Shown in pieces: positions 32,825 to 41,965 of a DNA stretch of 43,159 nt; position 1 is the stretch's first letter, and every line of letters begins with the position of its first letter. The position numbers and the translations under genes were made by a program. The stretch comes from an uncultured Clostridia bacterium (GTDB lineage Bacteria; Bacillota; Clostridia; Oscillospirales; CAG-272): NCBI GenBank assembly GCA_944393415.1, contig CALYAD010000047.1, forward strand, positions 1 through 43,159. The letters run 5' to 3'. The notes under the pieces were generated by a model. That model was given only the letters and a program-made list of their open reading frames with translations. It had not been told where the DNA came from and did not search any database.

Positions 32825-34324
32825 TTATTTTTTGTCATTGTGAGTACTGTTAGCCACGCTCTGAATGAACTTGAATTCGTTTTCGTTCAAGAACTTATAA
32901 TCAAGCGGCTTTGGAGCCTGAGGTCTCACGGAAACAGGCTCGTTTACCGGCGCGTGGGGAATATTGGGAGTATTCACAGGCGGCTGAGGACGCGGTGCGT
33001 AGGCATTCTGAGACGGGACGCCGGGCTGAGGCTGCATTGTCTGCTGCTGGTATGACGGCATTGAAGGAGCCGGAGCCGGAGGCACGTTGTTCATCACATT
33101 CATCTTCTCCTCTTCGGGAGCCTGTGCGTAATTTCCGTCAGGCTCACGGAGTCCGCCGCTTCTTGTGGCGATAACCGTTATCTCTATATTGTCGCCCATA
33201 TTGGGGTCGAACTTCAAGCCCCAGATAATACGGACGTTTCTCGCGGCGTCCTTCTGGATATTCTTAATAGCCTCGCTTATTTCGTTGACAACGACGTTTT
33301 CATCGGCGATAACGCTTATAATCATGCCGTCGGCTTCATTTATTGAGGTTTCAAGCAAAGGACTGTTGATAGCCTGTTCCGCGGCAAGCATTGCCTTGTT
33401 CTCTCCGGAAGCAATACCGATACCTATATGAGCGTCGCCCGAGTTTTTAAGTATGGTGGTTACGTCGGCAAAGTCAAGGTTTATGTAGCTTTCGTCGTTG
33501 ATCAGACTGCAGATGCTCTGTACGCCTTTTATAAGTATCTCATCCGCGGCTTTAAAGGCCTCGGCGATACCGAGAGGCTTGCTTGAAAGCGCATTAAGCC
33601 GCTCATTCGGAACTACTATCACAGCGTCGACATACTGACGAAGCTTGTTGATACCGTCCTCAGCGACAGCCATACGCGCGCCTCCCTCAAATTCAAAGGG
33701 CTTGGTAACGACCGCCACCGTAAGAATGTTCATTTCCTTGGCCGCTTTTGCGATAACCGGAGAAGCGCCGGTGCCGGTGCCTCCGCCCATTCCTGCGGTG
33801 ATATAGAGCATGTCCACACCTTCGAGCTTTTTCTTGATAAGCTCGATTGATTCCTCGGCGGCAAGCTTTCCGCTTTCGGGGTTTGCGCCAGCTCCGTGTC
33901 CTCTGGTAGTCTTTTTACCGATGGCGATCTTTGATCTTACGGGAGAGCTTCTGAGTACCGGAATATCGGTATTTACAACGACAAGCTCGGCGTTTTTCTC
34001 ACCGTTAAGCTTCATGCGGTTAACGGCGTTGTTTCCGCCGCCTCCGACTCCGAATACTTTTATATTAACTTTCTGGTTGCATTCTTCATCCGGAAAATCA
34101 TCCCATCCCTCGATGAAATCCTCGTCGTCCTCTTCGCGCGCGGCTCTGGCGGCAAGCTGCGGATCTATGTCTACTGCAGCGGGATGATTGGGATATTTGG
34201 GAGCGGCGGGCTGCTGCGCCGGAGCCGCTGTCTGACGGTAGCCTGTGGAGGGAGTGCTGTAACCGTTAGACTGAGCAGGGGATGAGTTAGGCTGTCCGTT
34301 ATTGTTGTAGTTATCAAAAAACAT
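32825..34324 (-). CDS. ftsZ: Cell division protein FtsZ with long N-terminal extension
   Basis: A tubulin-like GTPase forming the division ring. The GTPase core starts at about residue 83: [15 protein letters not shown] (90-104), the tubulin signature GMGGGTGTG (178-186), and the T7 synergy loop NLDFAD (282-287) with both catalytic Asp. The preceding 82 residues are low-complexity (Asn/Pro/Gln/Ala-rich, then acidic [18 protein letters not shown]), whereas typical FtsZ has about 10. AAAGGA lies 7 nt before ATG 34324, supporting the long start. The Pro/Gln linker (about 400-475) ends in [17 protein letters not shown], which does not match the usual DIPxFLRxR C-terminal peptide. It is not in a dcw cluster and may be a second FtsZ. 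Confidence 0.93.
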   Translation of the reverse strand: MFFDNYNNNGQPNSSPAQSNGYSTPSTGYRQTAAPAQQPAAPKYPNHPAAVDIDPQLAARAAREEDDEDFIEGWDDFPDEECNQKVNIKVFGVGGGGNNAVNRMKLNGEKNAELVVVNTDIPVLRSSPVRSKIAIGKKTTRGHGAGANPESGKLAAEESIELIKKKLEGVDMLYITAGMGGGTGTGASPVIAKAAKEMNILTVAVVTKPFEFEGGARMAVAEDGINKLRQYVDAVIVVPNERLNALSSKPLGIAEAFKAADEILIKGVQSICSLINDESYINLDFADVTTILKNSGDAHIGIGIASGENKAMLAAEQAINSPLLETSINEADGMIISVIADENVVVNEISEAIKNIQKDAARNVRIIWGLKFDPNMGDNIEITVIATRSGGLREPDGNYAQAPEEEKMNVMNNVPPAPAPSMPSYQQQTMQPQPGVPSQNAYAPRPQPPVNTPNIPHAPVNEPVSVRPQAPKPLDYKFLNENEFKFIQSVANSTHNDKK

Positions 34325-34395
34325 TTTTATATCCTTTCCGCCGCCGCATTCAGCGAGGCTAACAGAAAATTTTATTTTTAGTATTATTTATATTT

Positions 34396-34423
34396 ATTAT
34401 ACAGCAAATTTTAGAGATTGCAA
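34396..34423 (-). promoter_or_regulatory. ftsZ promoter
   Basis: Minus-strand TTGCAA (34423-34418), 16-nt spacer, TATAAT (34401-34396). Start near 34389 gives a ~65-nt leader. Confidence 0.75.
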
Positions 34424-34464
34424 TAGCTTTACGAAAAAATTCGTATAATGTTCACAAAATTATT

Positions 34465-35040
34465 TTATGAGACGGCGATAAAGGTGAAATCGGCTGAAGT
34501 ATGTCGGAAATAATAGCTTCTGAGTATGAAAAAGTAATCGGGGCGCACGGCAAGAAGATTAAAGGAGTACCATTTAGCGGAGGAGAAGCTGTCGCTTGAA
34601 AGAATTATGACCGGATGGCTGTATTCCGCCGCTTCGGTTTCCGCCATTCTCAAAAACAAAGGGGCTTTGTCATTTGAAAATATTTTTTCCGTACTCAGAT
34701 AAACAGTGACGCGTTTGGCGTCCCTTAGCCAGCATTTTACGCTTTTATGCCATAGAAGATATTTTGTGATCCTAACCGCGGCGATAATAATTATCGCAGT
34801 GAGCGCGGCAGGCAAGAGTATGAGAAACGCGGAAAAAAAGAGGAGCAGTATAGCGCTCTTTTCCAGAAGCGCTATAATAAACGCCACGGAGCGTATGATT
34901 CCCGATATTATAGTGAAGCGTCTTATTTTTTTGTAGAGAGAAAGTATACTGTTCCAGAGATCTCCCTGTCTGACTTTCATTACGATATAACCGATATAAG
35001 TCGTGGCGCGGAGATAGTCTGCGGAGGATGTGGTCTTCAT
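34465..35040 (-). CDS. Hypothetical two-TM membrane protein
   Basis: 191 residues, unrecognised. A basic N-terminal region (about 1-42) is followed by two long hydrophobic stretches, about 43-60 and 65-92 (ILLLFFSAFLILLPAALTAIIIIAAV). A soluble basic domain ends in ILRSYYFRHTSADFTFIAVS. The ATG lacks a clear ribosome site. An overlapping frame from a TTG at 35068 has a better one but an unnatural composition. The gene is upstream of ftsZ in the same direction, but ftsZ has its own promoter. Confidence 0.55.
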   Translation of the reverse strand: MKTTSSADYLRATTYIGYIVMKVRQGDLWNSILSLYKKIRRFTIISGIIRSVAFIIALLEKSAILLLFFSAFLILLPAALTAIIIIAAVRITKYLLWHKSVKCWLRDAKRVTVYLSTEKIFSNDKAPLFLRMAETEAAEYSHPVIILSSDSFSSAKWYSFNLLAVRPDYFFILRSYYFRHTSADFTFIAVS

Positions 35041-35196
35041 GATATAGTAACGCCCGGTGATTACTCAAGGGCTGCCTTTCTTGAATTTACAGTGATAAAT
35101 ATCATAAATAAAAAGTATATTTATGCATACAGCTTGATTTTTTGTGTCCAATAGTAAAAATATTCAGTATAAGATATTAATATTATGGTTTTATTG

Positions 35197-35225
35197 TTGA
35201 CAAAATTTCATTTCAAGTGTAAAAT
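35197..35225 (+). promoter_or_regulatory. Promoter of the GyrB-like gene
   Basis: TTGACA (35197-35202), 17-nt spacer, TAAAAT (35220-35225), 32 nt before the ATG. Confidence 0.75.
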
Positions 35226-35257
35226 TAATTGATAAACTTCAGGAAAGGGTTGCGTAT

Positions 35258-37315
35258 ATGGCAAAGGAAAGTAAAATCAACTCCGCCTCGGAATACGGCA
35301 ATAACAGCATAAGCGTTCTGAAAGGAGCGCAGCGTGTGAGAGAGAAGCCGGAGGTAATATTCGGCTCAAACGATCTTGAGGGCTGTAAGCACGCCTTTTT
35401 CGAGATACTTTCGAATTCGGTTGACGAGGCAAAGGCAGGCTTCGGAAAGCTTATCAACGTGACGGTATTTTCAGACAGATCAATTCAGGTCGAGGATTTC
35501 GGACGCGGTATCCCGCTCGGATATAACGAAAGAGAAAAGAGATATAACTGGGAGCTTGTATTCTGTGAGCTGTACGCCGGCGGGAAATATAAAGACAACA
35601 AAGCGGGGGCGGCGTACGATTATTCGCTGGGTACCAACGGGCTTGGAGCCTGCGCTACGCAGTATGCCTCTGAATTTATGCACGTCAGGTCATATAACGG
35701 GGGGATACTCTCGGAGATCGATTTTGAGCGCGGAGAGCCGGTATCCGAACTTCGTCAGACGAAACTCGGCGGCAAGGATTTAAGAACAGGAACCATTATA
35801 CACTGGAAACCGGACAATACCGTATTTACCTCCATAGACATTGAAAAAGAGCACTTTATGGCGGTGCTTTACCGACAGTCTATAGTTAACGCGGGAATAA
35901 AATTCGTTCTTAAATGGCAGAACCCGGACGGAAGCTTTACGGAAAACGAATTTTATTATGAGAACGGAATAATCGATTATGTTAAAGAAAAGTCCGGCAA
36001 TGACAGGATCACAGAACCTGTATATTGGGAGGATACGGTCAACGGGGTTGTTAAGCGCGAGGTAGTCGGGGATCCGGCGATAGGCGGAGAAAACGCGCAC
36101 AAGAAATTCGAAAAGAAGGAATACTCGCTGAAAATGACCGTTTCGTTCGCGGTCTGCCGTTCCGAAAGCTTTATGGAATGTTATCATAATTCCAGCTTTC
36201 TGTTGAATGGGGGTGCGCCGGTCGACGCGATTCACAGCGCCTTTGTCTCAGTGATAGATAAATTCTGCCAGGATAAGGGAAAATACCAGAAAAATGAGTC
36301 CAAGATACTAAAGGACGATGTTGACGACTGTCTGGTAATCGTGACCAACTGTTTTTCCAATATCATTTCATATGAAAATCAAACGAAAAAATCTGTGTCG
36401 GACAAATTCGTTCGGGATGAGATGACGGCTTTTCTGAAAAAGAATCTGGAAATATATCTTACGGAAAACCCCGCGGACGCTGAAAGATTCGTTTCACAGG
36501 TTCTTATCAATAAGCGCAGCCGTGAGCAGGCGGAAAGCTCGAGAATAAACATCAAAAAAAAGCTTACGGGAAGCATTGATATTTCAAATCGCGTGGAAAA
36601 ATTTGTCAACTGCCGTTCGAAGGACCCGGAGAAGAGAGAGCTGTATATAGTTGAGGGTGATTCCGCGATGACCTCATGTAAGCTCGCGCGGAACGCCGAG
36701 TATCAGGCTATAATTCCGGTAAGGGGAAAAACTCTTAACTGCCTCAAAAGCTCTTATGAAAAAATATTTTCCAATGATATAATAACGGATCTTCTGCGTG
36801 TTATAGGCTGCGGTGTTGAGTACGACAAAAAATTAAAGGGAGATATACCGAGATTTGACCCGAATCTTCTCAAATGGAGCAAAATAATCGTCTGCACCGA
36901 CGCGGACGAGGACGGCTTTCAAATCAGAACGCTGATATTAACGATGATATACAGGCTGCTTCCGTCCCTTATTCCAATGAACAAGATTTTTATAGCCGAA
37001 TCGCCGCTTTTTGAAATAACCGTAAAGGATAAGATAATGTTTGCGTACGACGAAAGGGAAAAATCGGCTATCCTAAAGGAGATCGGGAACGCAAAGTATA
37101 CTCTTCAGCGTTCCAAGGGACTCGGAGAAAACGAACCTGAAATGATGTGGATGACCACAATGAACCCGGCCACAAGAAGACTTATCAGGGTATCGGAGGC
37201 TGATGTTGAGGAAACGGCGGAGATTTTTGACACTTTACTTGGAGACAATATTACCGCAAGAAAAAAATATATTGCGGAAAACGGAAGCAAATATCTTGTG
37301 GAAGCCGATATTTAG
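35258..37315 (+). CDS. Divergent type IIA topoisomerase B subunit (GyrB/ParE-like), no partner nearby
   Basis: 685 residues with complete GyrB/ParE domain order. The GHKL ATPase has FFEILSNSVDEAKAG (Glu49, Asn53, Asp56), VEDFGRGIPLG and GTNGLGACATQYAS. The transducer domain has the QTKKS loop Lys (about 377). The TOPRIM domain has LYIVEGDSAMTS (Glu466) and CTDADEDGFQIRT (Asp548, Asp550, Asp552). The tail domain has LQRSKGLGENEPEMMWMTTMNP. Consensus positions are altered: EGDSAGG is EGDSAMT, and the His after DADxDGS is Gln. It begins KGAQRVREKPEVIFG rather than the standard RKRPGMYIG. The A subunit that usually follows is absent; the next gene is unrelated. It is probably an accessory topoisomerase rather than housekeeping gyrase. 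Confidence 0.85.
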   Translation: MAKESKINSASEYGNNSISVLKGAQRVREKPEVIFGSNDLEGCKHAFFEILSNSVDEAKAGFGKLINVTVFSDRSIQVEDFGRGIPLGYNEREKRYNWELVFCELYAGGKYKDNKAGAAYDYSLGTNGLGACATQYASEFMHVRSYNGGILSEIDFERGEPVSELRQTKLGGKDLRTGTIIHWKPDNTVFTSIDIEKEHFMAVLYRQSIVNAGIKFVLKWQNPDGSFTENEFYYENGIIDYVKEKSGNDRITEPVYWEDTVNGVVKREVVGDPAIGGENAHKKFEKKEYSLKMTVSFAVCRSESFMECYHNSSFLLNGGAPVDAIHSAFVSVIDKFCQDKGKYQKNESKILKDDVDDCLVIVTNCFSNIISYENQTKKSVSDKFVRDEMTAFLKKNLEIYLTENPADAERFVSQVLINKRSREQAESSRINIKKKLTGSIDISNRVEKFVNCRSKDPEKRELYIVEGDSAMTSCKLARNAEYQAIIPVRGKTLNCLKSSYEKIFSNDIITDLLRVIGCGVEYDKKLKGDIPRFDPNLLKWSKIIVCTDADEDGFQIRTLILTMIYRLLPSLIPMNKIFIAESPLFEITVKDKIMFAYDEREKSAILKEIGNAKYTLQRSKGLGENEPEMMWMTTMNPATRRLIRVSEADVEETAEIFDTLLGDNITARKKYIAENGSKYLVEADI

Positions 37316-37403
37316 TAACTGTAGGGGCTTTTAACCTTCCAAAAGCTTTTCTACGGAAAGCTAACAAAATCATATGAATATCCCTTTAAAAAGGTTTTTG
37401 AAA

Positions 37404-37440
37404 GACTTAAGGGTAACTTTTAAAGTTTTCCTTAAGTCTT
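37404..37440 (+). terminator. Terminator after the GyrB-like gene
   Basis: GACTTAAGG (37404-37412) pairs with CCTTAAGTC (37430-37438), with an inner AACTTT/AAAGTT stem. The T-run is short. Confidence 0.55.
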
Positions 37441-37517
37441 ATTAATATATTTTTATGACAATTTTACACATTTTATATAATTTTAAAAATATTCATATCA
37501 GATACATTTTTGAATGT

Positions 37518-37523
37518 TATAAT
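37518..37523 (+). promoter_or_regulatory. Extended -10 promoter of the activase operon
   Basis: TATAAT preceded by TG at the extended -10 position; the -35 is weak. A GATAAAAA..TTTTTATC hairpin (about 37528-37563) lies in the leader. Confidence 0.5.
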
Positions 37524-37619
37524 TAATAGGATAAAAATACGGAGCCAAACCGCGGTTTTTATCACTGTAAAAGGGTTTTATACCCCCGATCTAATTTGAA
37601 AGGGACGGTAGCGTTAGAT

Positions 37620-40571
37620 ATGTTAAGTATAGGACTTGATATAGGTTCAACCACAATAAAAAGCGCTGTTCTCGGAGAAGACGGTAAGTTACTTTACAAC
37701 TCTTATGAGCGCCATTTTTCACAGATACCTCCGAGGGCTACGGCGATCATAAACAATATAAAGGATAAATTTTCTCTGACTGATAACGACGAGGTCAGGT
37801 TCTGTGTTTCCGGCTCCGCCGGAATGGGTTTTGCCGAGGACGCCGGATTTCCGTTCGTTCAGGAGGTTTACGCGACCAGAACCGCAGTACTGCGCTATAT
37901 GCCGGATACGGATTCCGTTATAGAGCTTGGCGGAGAGGACGCCAAGATACTTTTTCTGACGGGAGAGGAAAACGGCGATAAGGAGCTTGAAGTCAGGATG
38001 AACGGATCCTGCGCCGGCGGAACCGGCGCCTTTATAGACCAGATGGCGACCCTTCTCGGTATTACTCCGGATGAAATGGAGCTGCAGGCAAGAGAGTACG
38101 AGAAAATATACGTTATAGCCTCAAGGTGCGGGGTGTTTGCGAAAAGCGACATACAACCGCTGCTCAATCAGGGGGCGAGGATACCGGATATAGCGGCGTC
38201 TATTTTTTACGCTGTGGTCAACCAGACGGTAGCGGGGCTTGCGCAGGGCAGGCAGATAAAGGGAAACGTGCTGTATCTCGGCGGACCGCTCACCTTCCAC
38301 TCGCAGCTCAGAGCCGCGTTTGATAAGACGCTTGGCGTTAAGGGGCTGTGCCCGGAAAATTCTCTGTGTTACGTTGCAATGGGAGCGGCTCTCGCTCCTC
38401 AGGATAAAGCGATGAGGCTGGGAGACATCATCACTTCCATACAGGAAAGAAAGTCTTCGGGTACATACAAATCCTGCGAGCCGCTTTTTGATAACGAGGA
38501 AGAATACAAGGAGTTTCGCGAGCGCCATATGCGCGACAGAGTTGAGACTGCCGATCCTAAGACCGCGGAAGGAAAGGTCTATATCGGGATAGACGCCGGT
38601 TCAACAACACTGAAATGCGCCGTGATAGATGAGCAGGGGCGTTTGCTTACCTCGGTGTATATGCCGAACAGCGGAAACCCGGTGCCGCTTGTACGTAATT
38701 TTCTGCTCGATTTTTATAAAGAATATCCGGCTCTGACGGTGGCCGGATCTGCGTCAACGGGTTACGGCGAGGAAATTATAAAAAACGCTTTTTCTCTTGA
38801 TAACGGAGTTGTTGAAACGGTAGCCCATTTTTACGCGGCGAAGCGGTTCAGACCCGAGGTGGATTTTATACTTGACATAGGCGGACAGGATATAAAGTGC
38901 TTTAAAATAGCAAACGGCGCGATAGATAATATTTTCCTGAACGAGGCGTGCTCCTCGGGGTGCGGTTCGTTTCTCCAGACATTCGCGGGAGCGCTTAATT
39001 ATGATATCGAGGAGTTCGCGAAGCTCGGACTGTTCGCAAAAGCTCCGGTGGAGCTTGGATCCCGCTGTACCGTTTTTATGAATTCATCCGTCAAGCAGGC
39101 GCAGAAAGACGGAGCGACATTAGACAATATTTCCGCCGGTCTTTCAATGTCTGTAGTCAAGAACGCTCTTTATAAGGTCATACGAGCCACAACAAAGGAC
39201 GCTTCGGTATCTCTTGGAAAGCACATAGTCGTGCAGGGAGGAACTTTTTTCAACGACGCGGTCCTCAGAGCCTTTGAAAAGGAAATAGGAATGAACGTGG
39301 TTCGTCCGGATATTGCCGGTCTGATGGGTGCGTACGGAGCTGCGCTTTACGCTATGGAAAGAGCGCCGCGGCAAAGCACAATACTTAATCAGAGTGAGCT
39401 TGAGGGTTTTCAGCATGAAGTAAAGGCGGTCACGTGCAAGGGGTGTACGAATAACTGTAAGCTGACCGTAAACACATTTATAACCGCCGACGGAGAAAAA
39501 AGAAAGTTCATTGCGGGAAACCGCTGCGACACGCCGATCACCGGAAAGAAGAACAGCGACGACGAGCTTAATCTGTATTCTTATAAACTCGGTCTGCTCG
39601 AAAGCTATAAGCCGGTGCCGGGTAAAATGGGCAGAATCGGGATACCTATGGGACTCAATATGTATGAGCTGCTTCCGTTCTGGTACAGACTGCTTACGGA
39701 GCTGGGATTCGAGGTTATTACTTCACCGGCCTCAAACAGAAGCTTATATCTCAAGGGACAGCAGACTATACCGTCTGACACTGTCTGTTATCCGGCTAAG
39801 CTTATACACGGGCATGTGCAGGCGCTGATAGACATGGGCGTAGAAACGATATTTTATCCATGTCTTACGTATAATATAGATGAAGGACTCGGGGACAATC
39901 ATTATAACTGTCCGGTCGTGGCGTATTATCCGGAGGTTATAAAAGCTAACGTAAGGGCTCTGTCCGGGATCAGATATATAAATGACTATTTCGGTATACA
40001 CAGACCCAAAGACTTTGTAAAGAAGTTTACCTCAAAAATGAACGGGTATTTCGGAAACGTATTCACTGTGAAGCAGGTAGGCAGAGCGGTCCGGCTCGCG
40101 TATGAGGAATACAAAGGCTTTCTAAAGAACATAAGAGACACCGCAAAGGCGTATATTAACGCCGCAAGGAAGGCGGGAAAGCATATTATCGTTCTTGCCG
40201 GCAGACCGTATCATGTGGATCCGGAGATAAATCACGGAATAGATAAGCTGATATGCGGGCTTGGGGCCGCGGTAATAACCGAGGATTCGGTCAGCGCGGA
40301 GATGGAAAAATTCCGCGTCGCCGTGCTCAATCAATGGACGTATCATTCAAGGCTTTACGCCGCGGCGAAATATATAGCGGACAAACCGGATATGGATTTG
40401 GTTCAGCTTGTTTCGTTCGGATGCGGAGTGGATGCGATAACCACTGACGAGACACGCTCGATACTGGAGAGCGAGGGTAAGATATACACACAGATAAAAA
40501 TAGACGAGATCACAAATCTCGGCGCGGTTAAGATCAGAATGCGCAGTCTGTTTTCCGCGATAGGCAAGTAA
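37620..40571 (+). CDS. Acyl-CoA dehydratase activase: tandem BcrAD/BadFG ATPase domains plus DUF2229
   Basis: ATP-driven electron donor of the 2-hydroxyacyl-CoA dehydratase/benzoyl-CoA reductase type. Two ASKHA activase repeats are visible. Repeat 1 starts IGLDIGSTTIKSAVLG, with NGSCAGGTGAFIDQMA and ELGGEDAK. Repeat 2 begins at about residue 323 (YIGIDAGSTTLKCAVID), with DIGGQDIKCF, NEACSSGCGSFLQTFA and SRCTVFMNSSVKQ. The Cys residues before the Gly clusters are 4Fe-4S ligands. After about residue 600 comes CKGCTNNCKL and a DUF2229 domain. In many Clostridia these domains are fused to the dehydratase domain in one ~1,400-residue protein; here that part is the next gene. ATG 37620 was chosen over TTG 37596; AAAGGGA lies rather far upstream (14 nt). 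The pathway is unknown. Confidence 0.88.
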   Translation: MLSIGLDIGSTTIKSAVLGEDGKLLYNSYERHFSQIPPRATAIINNIKDKFSLTDNDEVRFCVSGSAGMGFAEDAGFPFVQEVYATRTAVLRYMPDTDSVIELGGEDAKILFLTGEENGDKELEVRMNGSCAGGTGAFIDQMATLLGITPDEMELQAREYEKIYVIASRCGVFAKSDIQPLLNQGARIPDIAASIFYAVVNQTVAGLAQGRQIKGNVLYLGGPLTFHSQLRAAFDKTLGVKGLCPENSLCYVAMGAALAPQDKAMRLGDIITSIQERKSSGTYKSCEPLFDNEEEYKEFRERHMRDRVETADPKTAEGKVYIGIDAGSTTLKCAVIDEQGRLLTSVYMPNSGNPVPLVRNFLLDFYKEYPALTVAGSASTGYGEEIIKNAFSLDNGVVETVAHFYAAKRFRPEVDFILDIGGQDIKCFKIANGAIDNIFLNEACSSGCGSFLQTFAGALNYDIEEFAKLGLFAKAPVELGSRCTVFMNSSVKQAQKDGATLDNISAGLSMSVVKNALYKVIRATTKDASVSLGKHIVVQGGTFFNDAVLRAFEKEIGMNVVRPDIAGLMGAYGAALYAMERAPRQSTILNQSELEGFQHEVKAVTCKGCTNNCKLTVNTFITADGEKRKFIAGNRCDTPITGKKNSDDELNLYSYKLGLLESYKPVPGKMGRIGIPMGLNMYELLPFWYRLLTELGFEVITSPASNRSLYLKGQQTIPSDTVCYPAKLIHGHVQALIDMGVETIFYPCLTYNIDEGLGDNHYNCPVVAYYPEVIKANVRALSGIRYINDYFGIHRPKDFVKKFTSKMNGYFGNVFTVKQVGRAVRLAYEEYKGFLKNIRDTAKAYINAARKAGKHIIVLAGRPYHVDPEINHGIDKLICGLGAAVITEDSVSAEMEKFRVAVLNQWTYHSRLYAAAKYIADKPDMDLVQLVSFGCGVDAITTDETRSILESEGKIYTQIKIDEITNLGAVKIRMRSLFSAIGK

Positions 40572-40600
40572 ACAGGTAAGATAATCGAAAGGCACAATAT

Positions 40601-41929
40601 ATGAAAGAAATAAAAACTCATGTGACTTCGGGGATACCCTTCAGTAAGGCGATGAAAAAAGAATACACCATACTGATCCCGGATATGCTGAGGATACATT
40701 TCACAATGCTCCGGGATGTGTTCGTAAGCTACGGATATAAGCCGGAGCTTTTGACAAATACAGGACCGCAGGTAGTCAACGAAGGTCTTAAATATGTACA
40801 TAACGACACCTGCTATCCGGCTCTGCTCGTAATCGGTCAGATGATAGACGCGCTTAATTCCGGAAAATACGACCTGAATAAAACGGCGGTTATGATCACG
40901 CAGACCGGAGGAGGGTGTCGGGCGTCAAATTATATACACCTGCTCAGAAAGGCGCTGAAAAAAGCGGGATATGAAAATATTCCGGTAATATCGTTTAATA
41001 TTTCCGGACTTGAAAAGGACTCCAGCCTTCCGCTCACGCTTCCGATGCTGGTCAAAATGATCTTTGCGCTCTGCTACGGCGATATGCTCATGCTGCTTAA
41101 AAACCAGGTGGAGCCATATGAGACAGAAAAGGGCGCGGCTGATAAAGCGGTAAATAAGTGGACAAAGGAGCTTTCCCGGCAGTTCAAGGCGGGGAAATGC
41201 TGGTCTATGAAGGCGCTTGAGAGAAATATGCGTTCGATAGTCTCGGATTTTGCCGGTATAAAGGTAAAAATCACTCCGAAGGTAAGGGTTGGGGTAGTCG
41301 GAGAAATCTATGTTAAATATGCGCCGCTGGCTAATAACTTTCTTGAGGATTTTCTGCGCTCACAGGACTGTGAGGTCAACGTACCGGGCATCATGAATTT
41401 CATATGCTTCAAAATAGATAATCGTATAGAGGATATTAACCTGTACGGCGGAAGCGCGATAAAAAAATTTGTTTGCGGAAAGCTGCTTGGCATTTTCTAT
41501 AAAATTGAAAAGATTATGCAAAGCGTGCTTGCGGAGTATCCCCGATTTGTTCCGCCGGCGACCTATAGAGAACTTAAGAAAATGGTCAAGGGAATAATCG
41601 GATACGGCTCGAAGATGGGGGAAGGCTGGCTGCTTACAGCGGAAATGGTTGAGCTTATCCGTTCCGGTTACGGAAACATAGTATGCGCGCAGCCGTTCGG
41701 CTGTCTGCCTAACCATATTGTAGGCAAAGGAATGATAAGAAAGCTGAGAGCTATTTATCCTGAAGCCAATATAGTTCCGATCGATTATGACTCGGGCGCT
41801 ACCAGAGTAAATCAGGAAAACAGAATAAAGCTCATGCTGGCTGTAGGAGCGGAAAAGCTCAGGGATAGGGAACAGCGGACTGATAAGTCTGAGTCCGCCA
41901 AAAAAGAAGCTGAAGAAGCTACGGTATGA
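40601..41929 (+). CDS. 2-hydroxyacyl-CoA dehydratase-like protein (COG3581 type)
   Basis: 442 residues, the separated C-terminal half of the activase/dehydratase system. Recognisable blocks are YVHNDTCYPALLVIGQM (cluster-ligand Cys), ITQTGGGCRASNYIHLLRKAL, VVGEIYVKYAPLANNFLEDFL and VCAQPFGCLPNHIVGKG. The repeated conserved Cys residues fit 4Fe-4S binding. It lies 29 nt after the activase gene with GAAAGG before the ATG, so the two products are probably made together. The C-terminal tail (REQRTDKSESAKKEAEEATV) is charged and disordered. The substrate cannot be inferred; family members also include orphan forms not linked to fermentation. Confidence 0.85.
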   Translation: MKEIKTHVTSGIPFSKAMKKEYTILIPDMLRIHFTMLRDVFVSYGYKPELLTNTGPQVVNEGLKYVHNDTCYPALLVIGQMIDALNSGKYDLNKTAVMITQTGGGCRASNYIHLLRKALKKAGYENIPVISFNISGLEKDSSLPLTLPMLVKMIFALCYGDMLMLLKNQVEPYETEKGAADKAVNKWTKELSRQFKAGKCWSMKALERNMRSIVSDFAGIKVKITPKVRVGVVGEIYVKYAPLANNFLEDFLRSQDCEVNVPGIMNFICFKIDNRIEDINLYGGSAIKKFVCGKLLGIFYKIEKIMQSVLAEYPRFVPPATYRELKKMVKGIIGYGSKMGEGWLLTAEMVELIRSGYGNIVCAQPFGCLPNHIVGKGMIRKLRAIYPEANIVPIDYDSGATRVNQENRIKLMLAVGAEKLRDREQRTDKSESAKKEAEEATV

Positions 41930-41965
41930 TTATATGTAAACAGATTCAAGAAAGCTGTCGGAGAC

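Noticed and set aside
34772..35068. 98-codon frame from a TTG with a fair ribosome site
   Set aside because: It overlaps the two-TM protein gene out of frame, has a His/Arg/Tyr-rich composition without hydrophobic or domain pattern, and no recognisable family.
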